Shown here one piece after another: positions 7,825 through 16,660 of a stretch of DNA of 64,000 bases (position 1 is the first letter of the stretch; each line of letters opens with the position of its first letter). This DNA is from Paracoccus bogoriensis. Lineage in GTDB: Bacteria; Pseudomonadota; Alphaproteobacteria; Rhodobacterales; Rhodobacteraceae. The stretch covers positions 1 to 64,000 of the forward strand of contig NZ_JAHYSR010000003.1 of NCBI RefSeq assembly GCF_019431455.1, written 5' to 3'. Both the position numbers and the translations under genes were made by a program. The notes beneath the pieces were generated by a model. That model worked only from the letters and a program-made list of their open reading frames with translations, searched no databases and was not told where the DNA came from.

Positions 7825-9741
7825 ATGACAGACCGACCCAAGACGCCGCTGCTGGACCGGGTGAGCCTGCCTTCGGATCTCAAGGGCCTGAACGACCGCG
7901 AATTGCGGCAACTGGCCGATGAATTGCGGGCCGAGACGATCAGTGCGGTCAGCGTGACCGGAGGACACCTGGGCGCCGGCCTTGGCGTGGTCGAGCTGAC
8001 CGTGGCGCTGCACGCGGTCTTTGACACGCCGCGCGACAAGATCATCTGGGATGTCGGACATCAATGCTATCCGCACAAGATCCTGACAGGGCGGCGCGAC
8101 CGCATCCGGACGCTGCGTCAGGGCGGCGGGCTGGCGGGTTTCACCAAGCGATCCGAAAGCCCCTACGATCCGTTCGGGGCGGGCCATTCCTCGACCTCGA
8201 TTTCGGCTGCGTTGGGCTTCGTCATGGCCCGAGAACTGGGCGGCGATCCGGGCGATGCGATTGCGGTGATCGGGGATGGCGCGCTGAGCGCGGGGATGGC
8301 CTATGAAGCGTTGAACAATGCCGGGGATCTGGGCAAGCGGCTGATCGTGATCCTGAACGACAATGAAATGTCGATCGCGCCTGCGGTCGGCGCCATGTCG
8401 TCCTATCTGACGCGGCTTTATACGGGCGGTCCGTTCCAGGAATTGAAGGCTGCGGCCAAGGGCGCGGTCGGTCTGCTGCCCGAGGCGCTGCAGGAAGGCG
8501 CGCGCCGCGCCAAGGAAATGCTGAAGGGCATGACCATCGGCGGCACCCTCTTCGAGGAGTTGGGCTTTTCCTATGTCGGGCCGGTTGACGGGCATGATCT
8601 GGACCTGTTGCTGCCGCTTCTGAGGACCGTCAAGGCCCGCGCAACGGGGCCGGTCCTGATCCATGCCGTCACGAAAAAGGGCAAGGGTTACGCACCCGCA
8701 GAAGAGGCCGCAGATCGCGGCCATGCGACCGGCAAGTTCGATGTGATCACAGGCATTCAGGCCAAGGCAAAGTCGAACGCGCCCAGCTATACCTCGGTTT
8801 TTGCGCAATCCCTGATCGACGAGGCCAGCCGAGATGAGCGGATCGTTGCCGTGACGGCCGCCATGCCCGACGGGACCGGATTGAAGCAGTTCGCGCAGCG
8901 TTTCCCGCGCCGCTGCTTTGATGTGGGTATCGCCGAGCAACATGCCGTGACCTTCTGCGCGGGTCTGGCCGCTGGAGGCATGAAGCCCTTCTGCGCGATC
9001 TACTCGACCTTTCTGCAGCGCGGCTATGACCAGATCGTGCATGATGTCGCAGTCCAGAACCTGCCCGTGCGCTTCGCCATCGACCGCGCGGGTCTTGTCG
9101 GGCAGGATGGCCCGACGCATGCGGGCGCTTATGACATTGCCTTTCTCGCGAACCTTCCCGGCTTCGTCGTGATGGCCGCCGCGGATGAGGCTGAGTTGAT
9201 GCATATGGTGGCCACCGCAGCCGCCCATGACAGCGGCCCCATCGCGTTCCGCTTTCCGCGCGGAGAAGGAACCGGCGTCGATCTGCCCGAACGGGGTCAC
9301 GTCCTGCCTATCGGCAAGGGTCGCATGATCGCCCAAGGCATGGGCGTCGCCATCCTGTCGTTTGGCACGCGCCTGTCCGAGGTCATGGCCGCACGAGAGG
9401 CATTGTCGGCACGCGGCATCCAGCCGACCGTTGCGGATGCCCGCTTTGCCAAGCCGCTGGACCGCGACCTCATCCTGGATCTGGCAGCGCGGCATGATGC
9501 GCTGATCACGATCGAAGAGGGGGCAGTCGGAGGTTTTGGCAGCCACGTTGCACAACTGCTTGCCGATGAAGCGGTGTTCGATCGTGGCCTGCGGTTCCGC
9601 TCGATGGTGCTGCCAGACAGCTTCGTCGATCATGACGTGCCGGCCGCCATGTATGACATATCGAAACTGAACGCCCAGCACATTGTGGAGAAGGTGCTGT
9701 CTGTCCTTGGCGTCGAAGCGCTTGAGACGAAGCGTGCCTGA
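7825..9741 (+). CDS. dxs: 1-deoxy-D-xylulose-5-phosphate synthase
   Basis: Thiamine-diphosphate enzyme condensing pyruvate and glyceraldehyde-3-phosphate, the first step of the MEP isoprenoid pathway; 638 aa, normal length. The N-terminal part has [13 protein letters not shown], the conserved [15 protein letters not shown] and [14 protein letters not shown]. The ThDP motif starts [18 protein letters not shown]. The transketolase central domain has [17 protein letters not shown] with the catalytic Glu, and [15 protein letters not shown]. An RBS GGGAGG lies before the ATG. It ends 2 bp from the convergent fliP stop. Confidence 0.97.
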   Translation: MTDRPKTPLLDRVSLPSDLKGLNDRELRQLADELRAETISAVSVTGGHLGAGLGVVELTVALHAVFDTPRDKIIWDVGHQCYPHKILTGRRDRIRTLRQGGGLAGFTKRSESPYDPFGAGHSSTSISAALGFVMARELGGDPGDAIAVIGDGALSAGMAYEALNNAGDLGKRLIVILNDNEMSIAPAVGAMSSYLTRLYTGGPFQELKAAAKGAVGLLPEALQEGARRAKEMLKGMTIGGTLFEELGFSYVGPVDGHDLDLLLPLLRTVKARATGPVLIHAVTKKGKGYAPAEEAADRGHATGKFDVITGIQAKAKSNAPSYTSVFAQSLIDEASRDERIVAVTAAMPDGTGLKQFAQRFPRRCFDVGIAEQHAVTFCAGLAAGGMKPFCAIYSTFLQRGYDQIVHDVAVQNLPVRFAIDRAGLVGQDGPTHAGAYDIAFLANLPGFVVMAAADEAELMHMVATAAAHDSGPIAFRFPRGEGTGVDLPERGHVLPIGKGRMIAQGMGVAILSFGTRLSEVMAAREALSARGIQPTVADARFAKPLDRDLILDLAARHDALITIEEGAVGGFGSHVAQLLADEAVFDRGLRFRSMVLPDSFVDHDVPAAMYDISKLNAQHIVEKVLSVLGVEALETKRA

Positions 9742-9743
9742 TG

Positions 9744-10457
9744 TCATTGGTAACTTCGCACAAGCGCGGCGGCGATCAGCGTCCAGCCATCCACCGCGAC
9801 GAAAAAGGCCAGCTTGAAGGGCAGTGACACCACCACCGGTGGCAGCATCATCATGCCCATCGACATCAGCACCGCCGACACCACCAGATCGATGATCAGG
9901 AAGGGCAGGGCGATCAGAAAGCCGATCTCGAAGGCGCGCTGGATCTCGGACAGCATGAACGCGGGGACAAGGACTGATAGCCGGTCCTGAGGCTGGCCCT
10001 GCCCCGGCGAGATTTCGGCCAGCCCGGCGAGAGTCGAGGGGTTTGTGCGTGCCATCATGAATTGTCGGAACGGTTCGATCCCGCGGTCGAAGGCGTCGGC
10101 GATGCCGATCTCTCCGGCCTGGAGTGGTTGTCCCGCAGCCTGCCACGCATCCCGCAGCACCGGGTCCATGATGAACCAGGTCAGAAACAGCGCCAGGCTG
10201 ATGATCAGCATGTTGGGCGGCGCTTGTTGCAGCCCGATGGACTGCCGCAGGATTGACAGCACAGTGACGATGAAGGGAAAGGCCGTTACCATGATCGCCA
10301 GGGCAGGCGCAAGCGACAGGGCGGTCAGCGCCAGCAACAGCAGCACGGCGTTCTGCCCCAGTCCGGCACCCAATCCTTCGGCCAGCCCGGCGCCCGGATC
10401 CTGCGCTGCGGCCGCGCCGGGTATCAGCAGGGCCAGCAGCAGAAAGGCCGATTTCAT
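9744..10457 (-). CDS. fliP: Flagellar export apparatus protein FliP
   Basis: Inner-membrane core component of the flagellar type III export gate; 237 aa. A cleavable signal peptide (LLLALLIPGAAAAQ) is followed by four hydrophobic segments. The family signatures MVTAFPFIVTVLSILRQSIG, QAPPNMLIISLALFLTWF and LVPAFMLSEIQRAFEIGFLI are present. It is the last gene of the leftward fliF-fliH-fliN-fliP unit and overlaps the fliN stop by 4 bp. Partners FliR and FlhB lie across the locus, but FliQ is not in this window. Confidence 0.96.
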   Translation of the reverse strand: MKSAFLLLALLIPGAAAAQDPGAGLAEGLGAGLGQNAVLLLLALTALSLAPALAIMVTAFPFIVTVLSILRQSIGLQQAPPNMLIISLALFLTWFIMDPVLRDAWQAAGQPLQAGEIGIADAFDRGIEPFRQFMMARTNPSTLAGLAEISPGQGQPQDRLSVLVPAFMLSEIQRAFEIGFLIALPFLIIDLVVSAVLMSMGMMMLPPVVVSLPFKLAFFVAVDGWTLIAAALVRSYQ

Positions 10458-10711
10458 GCCAACCCTGTCGTGCCGAGAATGCGGACGCAGAGCCTGTCCT
10501 CGCCGCTGTCGTCGCCGGTCAACTCGCCTCGGGCGATGACCTTGTCGCCGACGCAGATCTCGACCCCGTCCTCGATAGGCTGATCCAGGATCAGCACGTC
10601 ATCGGGCTTCATCCGCGACAGCTCGGCGACCGTGCGGCGGGTGCGGCCCAGCCGGATCGTGATTTCGACCTGGATGCTGTCTGTGTCGATCAGGTTTTTC
10701 AATGCTTCCAT
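10454..10711 (-). CDS. fliN: Flagellar motor switch protein FliN (short form)
   Basis: An 85-aa SpoA-domain protein. It shows the C-ring signature VEITIRLGRTRRTVAELSRM, PDDVLILDQPIEDGVEICVG and KVIARGEL. FliN forms part of the cytoplasmic switch ring and docks FliH. It is shorter than the E. coli protein because it lacks an N-terminal extension. It overlaps both fliP (4 bp) and fliH (13 bp), so all three are likely cotranslated. Confidence 0.93.
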   Translation of the reverse strand: MEALKNLIDTDSIQVEITIRLGRTRRTVAELSRMKPDDVLILDQPIEDGVEICVGDKVIARGELTGDDSGEDRLCVRILGTTGLA

Positions 10712-11277
10712 GATGCGCTCTCTTGGGTAATCTCGGCGATGAGGGCGGCGATTTCGGCCGCGGTCCGTTCGGGATCCAGTTCGATCCGCCCGCCTTCCAG
10801 CGTGATGATCACCTGCGCGGATTGGCTTTGCTCGATCTCGATCGCGTCGAGGCCGTGGCGGTCCAGCAGGTCGCGAACCATCGCCATCAGACCCTGCTCG
10901 CAGGATATACGGGCGCGCAGAGGCGCCGCGCGCTCAGCCAGCCGCGCGAGTTCGGCGGACAGCGCCTGTTCGAGGCGCTGTGAGACCCCGACCGGCGCCA
11001 TGACATCAAGGATCTCCGACAAGAGCGGCATCAGCACGGCAACGGCCTCGGCCCGCAAGTTGGCGCGCCGCGCCTCGTCATCGGCAAGGCTGGCCGCCAG
11101 CATCGTGATCGCTTGGGACAGTTCGGCCAACTGCGCCTCGCGCATGTCGGACTGCCCTGCGCTATAGCCGTCCATGTAGGCCTGATCGACGGCATCGCGG
11201 GAAAAGACCTGTTCTCCCGGTGTGATCTGCTCGGGCTGGGACGAGAAGGATTCCAGTTTGAACATCGCAAGGCTCAA
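10699..11277 (-). CDS. fliH: FliH-like flagellar export ATPase regulator
   Basis: A 192-aa cytoplasmic protein with a charged helical middle and a C-terminal domain (LEGGRIELDPERTAAEIA) resembling the FliH/YscL stator. It sits between fliF and fliN, the expected place for FliH, which regulates the FliI ATPase and links it to the C-ring. Sequence conservation of FliH is low, so context carries much of the call. ATG 11277 overlaps the fliF stop (ATGA); ATG 11265 is an alternative. FliI itself is not in the window. Confidence 0.75.
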   Translation of the reverse strand: MSLAMFKLESFSSQPEQITPGEQVFSRDAVDQAYMDGYSAGQSDMREAQLAELSQAITMLAASLADDEARRANLRAEAVAVLMPLLSEILDVMAPVGVSQRLEQALSAELARLAERAAPLRARISCEQGLMAMVRDLLDRHGLDAIEIEQSQSAQVIITLEGGRIELDPERTAAEIAALIAEITQESASWKH

Positions 11278-12860
11278 TGTGCTTTCTCCTTTTCCGCGAT
11301 CCAGCCGGCGAGGATCTTCACGCTTTCCTCGTGCCGCTCGCGCATCATGCCGCGCAACCGCGACACCGGATCTGCCGGAGGCAATTGCAGCGGATCGGAA
11401 TATATGGACTGCATCGGCTCGATCGGCGTCGGAGCAGGGCTGAACTGAATATCATCAGCCATCAAACCACCAGTTGGCGCAGGGATAGGCGGGCTGTTAT
11501 CCAGTTGGGGCAAACGCGGCGCCCCGGGTTCCGGACGATTGCGCAACATCGGGCGCAGAAGCAGCAGAAACGCCGCCAGAAGAAACACGCCGATCAGCAC
11601 CAGCCGTACCAGGTTGTCGATGTTGAGACGATCAATCAAGGATGGTCGGGCCAGTGTTCCCTCTTGTCCAAGCGCAACGAAGGGCAACGACTTGACGGTG
11701 ATCTGGTCTCCCCGGGTCTCGTCATAGCCCACCGCCGATGCCACCAATTCGCGCAGAACCTGAAGTTCCGCCTCGGGGCGCGGGACAATGACCGTTTCGC
11801 CTTGAGCATTGGCCTGAGCAGTGCCGTTGACCAGAACGGCAACCGTCATGCGACGCGTCGCCCCCGGCTGGCGAGAGACCTCGCGCGTGACGCGACTGAC
11901 TTCAAAATTCTGCTGCTGCCGGTTTTCCTGCCGCGCGCTCTGGCTGTTGTCGCCCGGTTGCTGCGGGGTGTCAGGCAGGTTCGAGGCCGCCGTGACTGCC
12001 CCGGCGCCGCTTGAGGTGCTCTGATCCGATGTCTCCTCGGTCACCTGCGAGATCATCGCACGCTGATCGGGATCGAATCGCTGTTCGGTCAGCAACTCGG
12101 TCTCGGTCACGAGGTCGAGGTTCAGCTCGACGATGGCATTACCGATGCCGACATGGGGTTCCAGGATACGCTCGACATTGCGTTTGATCTCGGCCGCGCG
12201 GTCAGCGCCGGACTGATCCTCGCCGGTGGCGACAATACCGCGCTGCGTATCGATGACCGTCACGCGGTCGGGCTGCAGGCCTGGTACCCCGGATGAGATC
12301 AGATATTTCAGCGCTGCGGCCTGTTCGCGGCTGATCGCGCCACCCGAGGTCGTCAGCGTAACCGAGGCGCTGGCATTCTGGTCGCGTCGATAACCGCGCC
12401 CGTTTTCGACCGCCAAATGGACCCTCGCGGCCTGAACATTGGGCAAGGCAAGGATCGTGCGCGCCAGTTCACCCTCTTTCGCGCGCCAATAGGCTGCGTC
12501 GAACATCTGCGAGGTCGTGCCAAAGCCGGTCATTCCGTCCAGCAACTCGTATCCCGTGCTGCTGGCTGCGGGCAGCCCTTGCGCCGCCAGATCCATGCGA
12601 AGCCGGTCGCGCTGCGTCGCCTCGACCCAGATCGCATCGCCGCGAACTTCATAAGCCACGCCCGCGCGTTCGATCCCGGCGATTACCTCGCCGGCCTGTG
12701 CCGGATCGAGCCCGCCGTAGATCAGCGCCATGCCCGGACGGTTCACCAGCCAGGCGAACGAGGCGACAGCAATGAAAGTCGCCGCGAATGCGGCCACCAG
12801 AAGCAGCCTTTGTTGCGAGCTTCGCTCGTTCCAGTAGTCCTGCAGTTTTTGCAAAACCAA
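11274..12860 (-). CDS. fliF: Flagellar MS-ring protein FliF
   Basis: Forms the inner-membrane MS ring on which the rod and C-ring assemble; 528 aa. The N-terminal membrane helix (LLLVAAFAATFIAVASFAWL, about 18-37) is followed by the YscJ/FliF domains with LARTILALPNVQAARVHLAV and SVTLTTSGGAISREQAAALK. A long low-complexity Gln/Ser loop (about 275-310) precedes a C-terminal membrane helix and the FliG-binding tail. No ATG is available: TTG 12860 opens the frame, but TTG 12854 has better spacing to the GAGAGG ribosome site. First gene of the leftward operon, divergent from fliL. Confidence 0.95.
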   Translation of the reverse strand: MVLQKLQDYWNERSSQQRLLLVAAFAATFIAVASFAWLVNRPGMALIYGGLDPAQAGEVIAGIERAGVAYEVRGDAIWVEATQRDRLRMDLAAQGLPAASSTGYELLDGMTGFGTTSQMFDAAYWRAKEGELARTILALPNVQAARVHLAVENGRGYRRDQNASASVTLTTSGGAISREQAAALKYLISSGVPGLQPDRVTVIDTQRGIVATGEDQSGADRAAEIKRNVERILEPHVGIGNAIVELNLDLVTETELLTEQRFDPDQRAMISQVTEETSDQSTSSGAGAVTAASNLPDTPQQPGDNSQSARQENRQQQNFEVSRVTREVSRQPGATRRMTVAVLVNGTAQANAQGETVIVPRPEAELQVLRELVASAVGYDETRGDQITVKSLPFVALGQEGTLARPSLIDRLNIDNLVRLVLIGVFLLAAFLLLLRPMLRNRPEPGAPRLPQLDNSPPIPAPTGGLMADDIQFSPAPTPIEPMQSIYSDPLQLPPADPVSRLRGMMRERHEESVKILAGWIAEKEKAH

Positions 12861-12970
12861 TCCTCTCGAATCAGCACGTTCTGTCTGTCCCGACCCTCAT
12901 GACATGGCCGGGCTTAAGAATTGGTTAGTGGCACCTTGGTATTCCGGTCCTGTCAGGACGGAGAATCACC
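12861..12970. promoter_or_regulatory. Divergent intergenic region fliF / fliL
   Basis: A 110-bp region between divergent flagellar operons must hold both promoters. On the + side GGAGAATCACC ribosome-site sequence precedes the fliL ATG. A TGGCAC word at 12930 resembles the -24 half of a sigma-54 promoter, but the matching TTGC half is not at the right place, so no promoter class is claimed. Confidence 0.5.
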
Positions 12971-13444
12971 ATGGCCAACGCCATCACCCACCCCGAGCAC
13001 AACCCGCCGCGATTTCGCGGCATGATGTTTGCCATCATCGCGGCGCTGGTCCTTGCCGGGGCCGGCTTCGGCTCGACTTTTCTGGGGTTCTGGTCGCCAT
13101 CGGCGCTGCTTCACCGCGAGGCTGCGCCGGCCAAGGGCGCGTCTTTTGCGGTCGAGTTCGTCAACATCCCACCCGTCGAGGTGATCGTGCCGGGCCCGAA
13201 CAGTCGCACCCTGATCGTGCAGGCTGTCATCGAGACCGACGCCGCCCATCGTTCCCAGGTCGAGCATCTGATGCCGCGCATCTCGGACCTGTTCACGGCC
13301 TTTCTCTCGGGCGTCGATCCGGCGGCCTATCAGCGGCGCGGCGTGCTGGAGGTGATCCGCGCCGAACTTGTCACGCGCGCTCGGCTCGTCCTGGGCGAAG
13401 AATCCGTGCGCGACCTTCTGATCACGGAGTTCCGCTTCAAATGA
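12971..13444 (+). CDS. fliL: Flagellar basal body-associated protein FliL
   Basis: A 157-aa single-pass inner-membrane protein: short cytoplasmic N-terminus, one membrane helix (MMFAIIAALVLAGAGFGSTF, about 18-37) and a periplasmic FliL domain. The pattern SRTLIVQAVIET and the closing DLLITEFRFK match the family ending. FliL supports stator function and sits around the rotor. ATG 12971 follows a GGAG ribosome site. The stop overlaps the next start (AAATGA). It opens the rightward flagellar operon. Confidence 0.9.
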   Translation: MANAITHPEHNPPRFRGMMFAIIAALVLAGAGFGSTFLGFWSPSALLHREAAPAKGASFAVEFVNIPPVEVIVPGPNSRTLIVQAVIETDAAHRSQVEHLMPRISDLFTAFLSGVDPAAYQRRGVLEVIRAELVTRARLVLGEESVRDLLITEFRFK

Positions 13445-13830
13445 GCATTGATCATCTTCTGCAGGGGGGCCTTCTTCTTGCCTGTCTTGGACTTGCGATC
13501 TTTTGCGTCACGCTGGCGCGCAGGCTGCGCCGGCTGAACGACCTGGAAACTGGCTTGGGCGGCGCCATAGCCGTCATGGCAGCCGAGGTTGACCGCCTTG
13601 AAAAAGCCATTCGCGCCGCCCGCGACGAGGCGACTTCCGCCAGCCGCTCGCTGGCCGGCGAGGTTGCTGCCGCGCGCCGCGAACGCGCCTTGTGGGAACT
13701 GCGCCAGAAGATCGCGGCTGCCGCCACGATGCCCGCGGATTCCGCGTCTCACCCGCCCGCCTCTGCTGCCGGCGAGACCGAACAGCTTCTGCGCCGCCGC
13801 CGCAAGCGCCAGGAGGTGAGCCATGGCTAG
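13441..13830 (+). CDS. Small membrane-anchored flagellar-operon protein, function unknown
   Basis: A 129-aa protein with one N-terminal membrane segment (GLLLACLGLAIFCVTLARRL, about 9-28), then a long charged coiled coil (about 30-95) and a basic tail RRRRKRQE. It starts at the ATG overlapping the fliL stop and overlaps motE by 8 bp, so it is cotranslated with both. Single-span anchor plus coiled coil suggests a scaffold role near the stator or basal body. No family name can be given from the sequence. Confidence 0.75.
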   Translation: MSIDHLLQGGLLLACLGLAIFCVTLARRLRRLNDLETGLGGAIAVMAAEVDRLEKAIRAARDEATSASRSLAGEVAAARRERALWELRQKIAAAATMPADSASHPPASAAGETEQLLRRRRKRQEVSHG

Positions 13831-14365
13831 GCGCATCCTTCCTGTTCTGGCGCTTGCCTTTGCGGCGCCGGTTGTCGTCGCCATGGCCGCCCGGTTCGAA
13901 GTTCGCGACCTCTTTGCCGCTGTGGCCGCCCAGGATGAACTCCTCAGGGGTTGCGGTGATGTCCCCGAGGCCGTCGCCCTTGCGGGCGAATTGCGAGACC
14001 GCGCCCTGCGGATCGAGCGTTACATGCAGGTTCTCGATACCCGCAAGGCCGAGATCGCTGCGGCCGAGGCAACACTGCGCGAGAGGCTTGTCGAATTGCG
14101 TAGCCATCAGAACGGCACGCGATCGCGCCGCGACGGGGCCACCGCCGCAATCCGCGAGGACATCGAGCGCCTGATCGCGGTCTATGACCAGATGAAACCG
14201 GCCGAGGCCGCCGCGATCCTCACCAACCTGCCGCCCGATTTCGCGGCCGAGATCCTGATGCGCGTGCAGCCTGCAACGGGTGCACGCATCATCGCCGCTG
14301 TCGAGCCGGCCCAAGCCGCGTTGCTCACCGCGCAGATGGGCGCGCGCAGCGTCAGAAACCGGTAA
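13823..14365 (+). CDS. motE: MotE-family flagellar stator chaperone
   Basis: A 180-aa exported or membrane-anchored protein (hydrophobic N-terminus LPVLALAFAAPVVVAMAARF) with a coiled-coil middle. The C-terminal MgtE-N-like domain reads IAVYDQMKPAEAAAILTNLP followed by FAAEILMRVQPATGARIIA. This architecture is that of MotE, a periplasmic chaperone for MotC/stator assembly in alphaproteobacteria. It lies between a small coiled-coil gene and motA, which supports a motor role. Confidence 0.82.
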   Translation: MARRILPVLALAFAAPVVVAMAARFEVRDLFAAVAAQDELLRGCGDVPEAVALAGELRDRALRIERYMQVLDTRKAEIAAAEATLRERLVELRSHQNGTRSRRDGATAAIREDIERLIAVYDQMKPAEAAAILTNLPPDFAAEILMRVQPATGARIIAAVEPAQAALLTAQMGARSVRNR

Positions 14366-14376
14366 AGGAACCAGAG

Positions 14377-15243
14377 ATGTTCGGTATTGTCGGTATCATC
14401 TTCACCATTGCGATGGTCTTTGGGGGCTACCTGCTGGCAGGCGGCAAGATGGGGGTGATCCTGCACGCGCTGCCCTTTGAGATGATGATGATCATGGGTG
14501 CCGCGACAGGGGCCTATCTTCTGGGCAATGACAGCCATGCGCTGAAGACGACGCCGTCCAGCATCATCCGCGCCTTCAAGGGTCCGAAATGGACTGCACA
14601 GGACCACCAGGACGTGCTGTGCCTGCTGTTCCAGCTGCTCAAGCTGGCGCGCGAGAATCCGGTCGGACTTGAACAACATATAGAAAAACCAAAGGAATCC
14701 CCGATTTTTCTGGCCTACCCTCGTCTGGTCGCCGACCATGAAGTTGCGTCGTTGATTGCGGACACGCTGCGTTCGGCCAGCCTGAACTATGATGATCCCT
14801 ATCAGGTCGAGGACATGCTGTCGCGTCGCATCGCCGCGCTGCGCGAGGAACAGATGCATGTGCCCCACGCCTTGCAGAACATGGCCGATGCATTGCCCGC
14901 CCTGGGGATCGTTGCGGCCGTTCTGGGTGTGATCAAGACGATGAGTTCGATCGATCAGCCGCCGCCCGTGCTGGGAAAAATGATCGGCGGGGCGCTGGTC
15001 GGCACGTTCCTGGGAGTCTTCCTGTCCTATGGCTTCGTTGGGCCGCTGGCAAACCGGTTGGGATCGGTCGTCAAGCAGGACATGGGCTTTTACGACGTGA
15101 TCAAGTCGGTCCTCGTTGCGGGCTTGCACCAGCACGCAACCTCGCTCTGTGTCGAGGTCGGACGGCAGGCGGTGCCGGAACATTGCCGTCCCAGCTTCGA
15201 CACACTGGAGAACGCTCTGCGCGACATCAAGAGGGCTGCGTAA
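14377..15243 (+). CDS. motA: Flagellar motor stator protein MotA
   Basis: Ion-channel stator subunit, 288 aa, with four membrane segments (about 4-22, 30-50, 200-220 and 230-255). Family motifs include GGYLLAGGKMGVILHALPFE and ALPALGIVAAVLGVIKTM. An RBS (AAGGAACCAGAG) precedes the ATG. The stop codon forms TAATG with a following ATG at 15243, the hallmark of coupling to a next gene, but an IS110 insertion begins a few bases later. Its partner MotB is not in this window. Confidence 0.95.
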   Translation: MFGIVGIIFTIAMVFGGYLLAGGKMGVILHALPFEMMMIMGAATGAYLLGNDSHALKTTPSSIIRAFKGPKWTAQDHQDVLCLLFQLLKLARENPVGLEQHIEKPKESPIFLAYPRLVADHEVASLIADTLRSASLNYDDPYQVEDMLSRRIAALREEQMHVPHALQNMADALPALGIVAAVLGVIKTMSSIDQPPPVLGKMIGGALVGTFLGVFLSYGFVGPLANRLGSVVKQDMGFYDVIKSVLVAGLHQHATSLCVEVGRQAVPEHCRPSFDTLENALRDIKRAA

Positions 15244-15246
15244 TGC

Positions 15247-16525
15247 GTAAATCAAGCGGCTTTGATGAGGGGATCGTATGTCTTTCGGCGCTGGATCATG
15301 GTCCAGAGCACGGTGACGCGTCGGCGTGCCAGGGCGATGAGCGCTTGGGTGTGGTGTTTTCTCTCGCGGCGCTTTCGGTCGGAGAAGACCTTGCAGAGCG
15401 GATCGTTGCGGCAGACGGCGCAGAAGGCGCCGTGGTAGAAGACGCGCTTGAGGGCCTCGTCCCCGCCGTAGGTGCGCCGCCAGCCCGCCTTTTGGCCCGA
15501 CTGCCGGATCACCGGCGCAAGCCCTGCAGCGGAGGCCAGAGCATCGGCCGAGGGGAAGCGCCGGATGTCGCCGGCGCAGGCGATGAACTCTGCCACAAAC
15601 ACTGCCCCCACCCCCATCCCCGGCAGCGACCGGATGAGGGCGCCGTCAGGTTGGACGGCAAGCAGGGCCGCGAGGTCACGGTCGAGGCGGATGATCTTCA
15701 CGCGCGCCTCGAGCGCCTCGGTGGCGAGTTCGCGCACCAGTTCGGCCATGACCGCCTCGCCAGGCACGGCGAGCATCTGGGCACGCGCCGCGGCAAGGGC
15801 GTGCTCGGCCAGCGCCCCGGCACCCTGCACATGCGGGGTCTTCGCGAGATGCGCCATGATCCGCCGCTTCCCTGCCTGCCGGTTCTCGGCGGGCGTGACG
15901 TGGCGGGTCAGCAGGACCAGCGGCCCCTTGCAGGTGATGTCGAGGTCGCGCTCGAGCCCCGGATGGATGCTGCTCAGAAGCCCGCACAGGCGGCAGATGC
16001 GCCGGGTCTGTTCCTCGATCAGGTCGCGGCGGCGGCCGACCTCGAGGCGGATCGCCGTCACCGCCTCGTCGTCCGGCAGGATCGGGCGCAGCGTGCGGGT
16101 GCGCATCAGGTCGGCGATGATGCGGGAATCGCGCGGATCGGACTTGCGCTCTTCCCCGGCAAAGCTCTGGCCCGCCCTGTTGACGGCGAAGCCCGGCGCA
16201 TGGACGAGGCCGAAGCCTTCGGCCAGAAGCGGCGCTCCGAGGAAATGGGCGAAGGAGCCCACCACGTCGAGGCCGAGGACCGGCTCGCCCCCAAGCCTGC
16301 GCAGATCGGCCGCGAAGGCGGCGATGCCCTCCGACGTGTTCTCCGCCGCCCGGTCGAGCAGCGTCCGGCCCGCCTCATCGACGGCGCAGGCCCAGTGGAT
16401 CGCCTTGGCGACATCCATTCCCACAGAAATCCGCATGGCGATCCTCCCTCGTTGCCCCGAACCCGCATGCCCCGTCTCGCCGGCATCGCTTCACAAAGCC
16501 ATCAGCGGCATCGTGTAATCAGCGG
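15247..16525 (-). mobile_element. IS110-family insertion sequence
   Basis: A complete-looking IS110 transposase lies between motA and a small flagellar orf. Boundaries are approximate. The two outer junctions carry similar words, GTAAATCAAGCGG (15247-15259) and GTAATCAGCGG (15515-equivalent on the far side, 16515-16525), consistent with core sequences at IS110 joints. There is no long terminal inverted repeat, as expected for the family. The trailing non-coding end is only a few bases and the leading one about 80 bp, which leaves little room for the guide (bridge) RNA known from IS110 elements. Confidence 0.75.
15252..16436 (-). CDS. IS110-family transposase (RuvC-like DEDD recombinase)
   Basis: A 394-aa product. 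The N-terminal DEDD_Tnp_IS110 domain has the first Asp in GMDVAK (Asp8), a central GLDVVG (about 55-60) and ERKSDPRDSRIIADLMR (about 95-112) with the paired Asp residues. The C-terminal transposase_20 domain has LIRSLPGMGVG (about 268-278), ASAAGLAPVIRQSGQK and the HHTQALIALARRR end. No internal stop is present, so the enzyme may be active. The start ATG 16436 follows GAGGGAGGATCGCC. It is oriented against the flagellar operon, so its presence could also block operon transcription. Confidence 0.93.
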   Translation of the reverse strand: MRISVGMDVAKAIHWACAVDEAGRTLLDRAAENTSEGIAAFAADLRRLGGEPVLGLDVVGSFAHFLGAPLLAEGFGLVHAPGFAVNRAGQSFAGEERKSDPRDSRIIADLMRTRTLRPILPDDEAVTAIRLEVGRRRDLIEEQTRRICRLCGLLSSIHPGLERDLDITCKGPLVLLTRHVTPAENRQAGKRRIMAHLAKTPHVQGAGALAEHALAAARAQMLAVPGEAVMAELVRELATEALEARVKIIRLDRDLAALLAVQPDGALIRSLPGMGVGAVFVAEFIACAGDIRRFPSADALASAAGLAPVIRQSGQKAGWRRTYGGDEALKRVFYHGAFCAVCRNDPLCKVFSDRKRRERKHHTQALIALARRRVTVLWTMIQRRKTYDPLIKAA

Positions 16526-16660
16526 TCGATCAAGGGCGGCGATGCGGGCAGCCCAGCCCTTCGGGCCATCGGGAACAGCCAGCATGACAGCCATACCCGC
16601 ATCAGCTGCGCCCAAACAGGTTTCCGCCGACATGAGCGCATCGAAAAGAGGTAAGACCGC

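Noticed and set aside
6673..10146. 1157-codon open frame on the minus strand across ispA and dxs
   Set aside because: It is antisense to two well-supported enzymes, has no motif and is rich in Arg/Gln/His. Long antisense frames are expected in GC-rich codon-biased DNA.
12925..12950. Possible sigma-54 promoter (TGGCAC) before fliL
   Set aside because: The TTGC half is missing at the required spacing.
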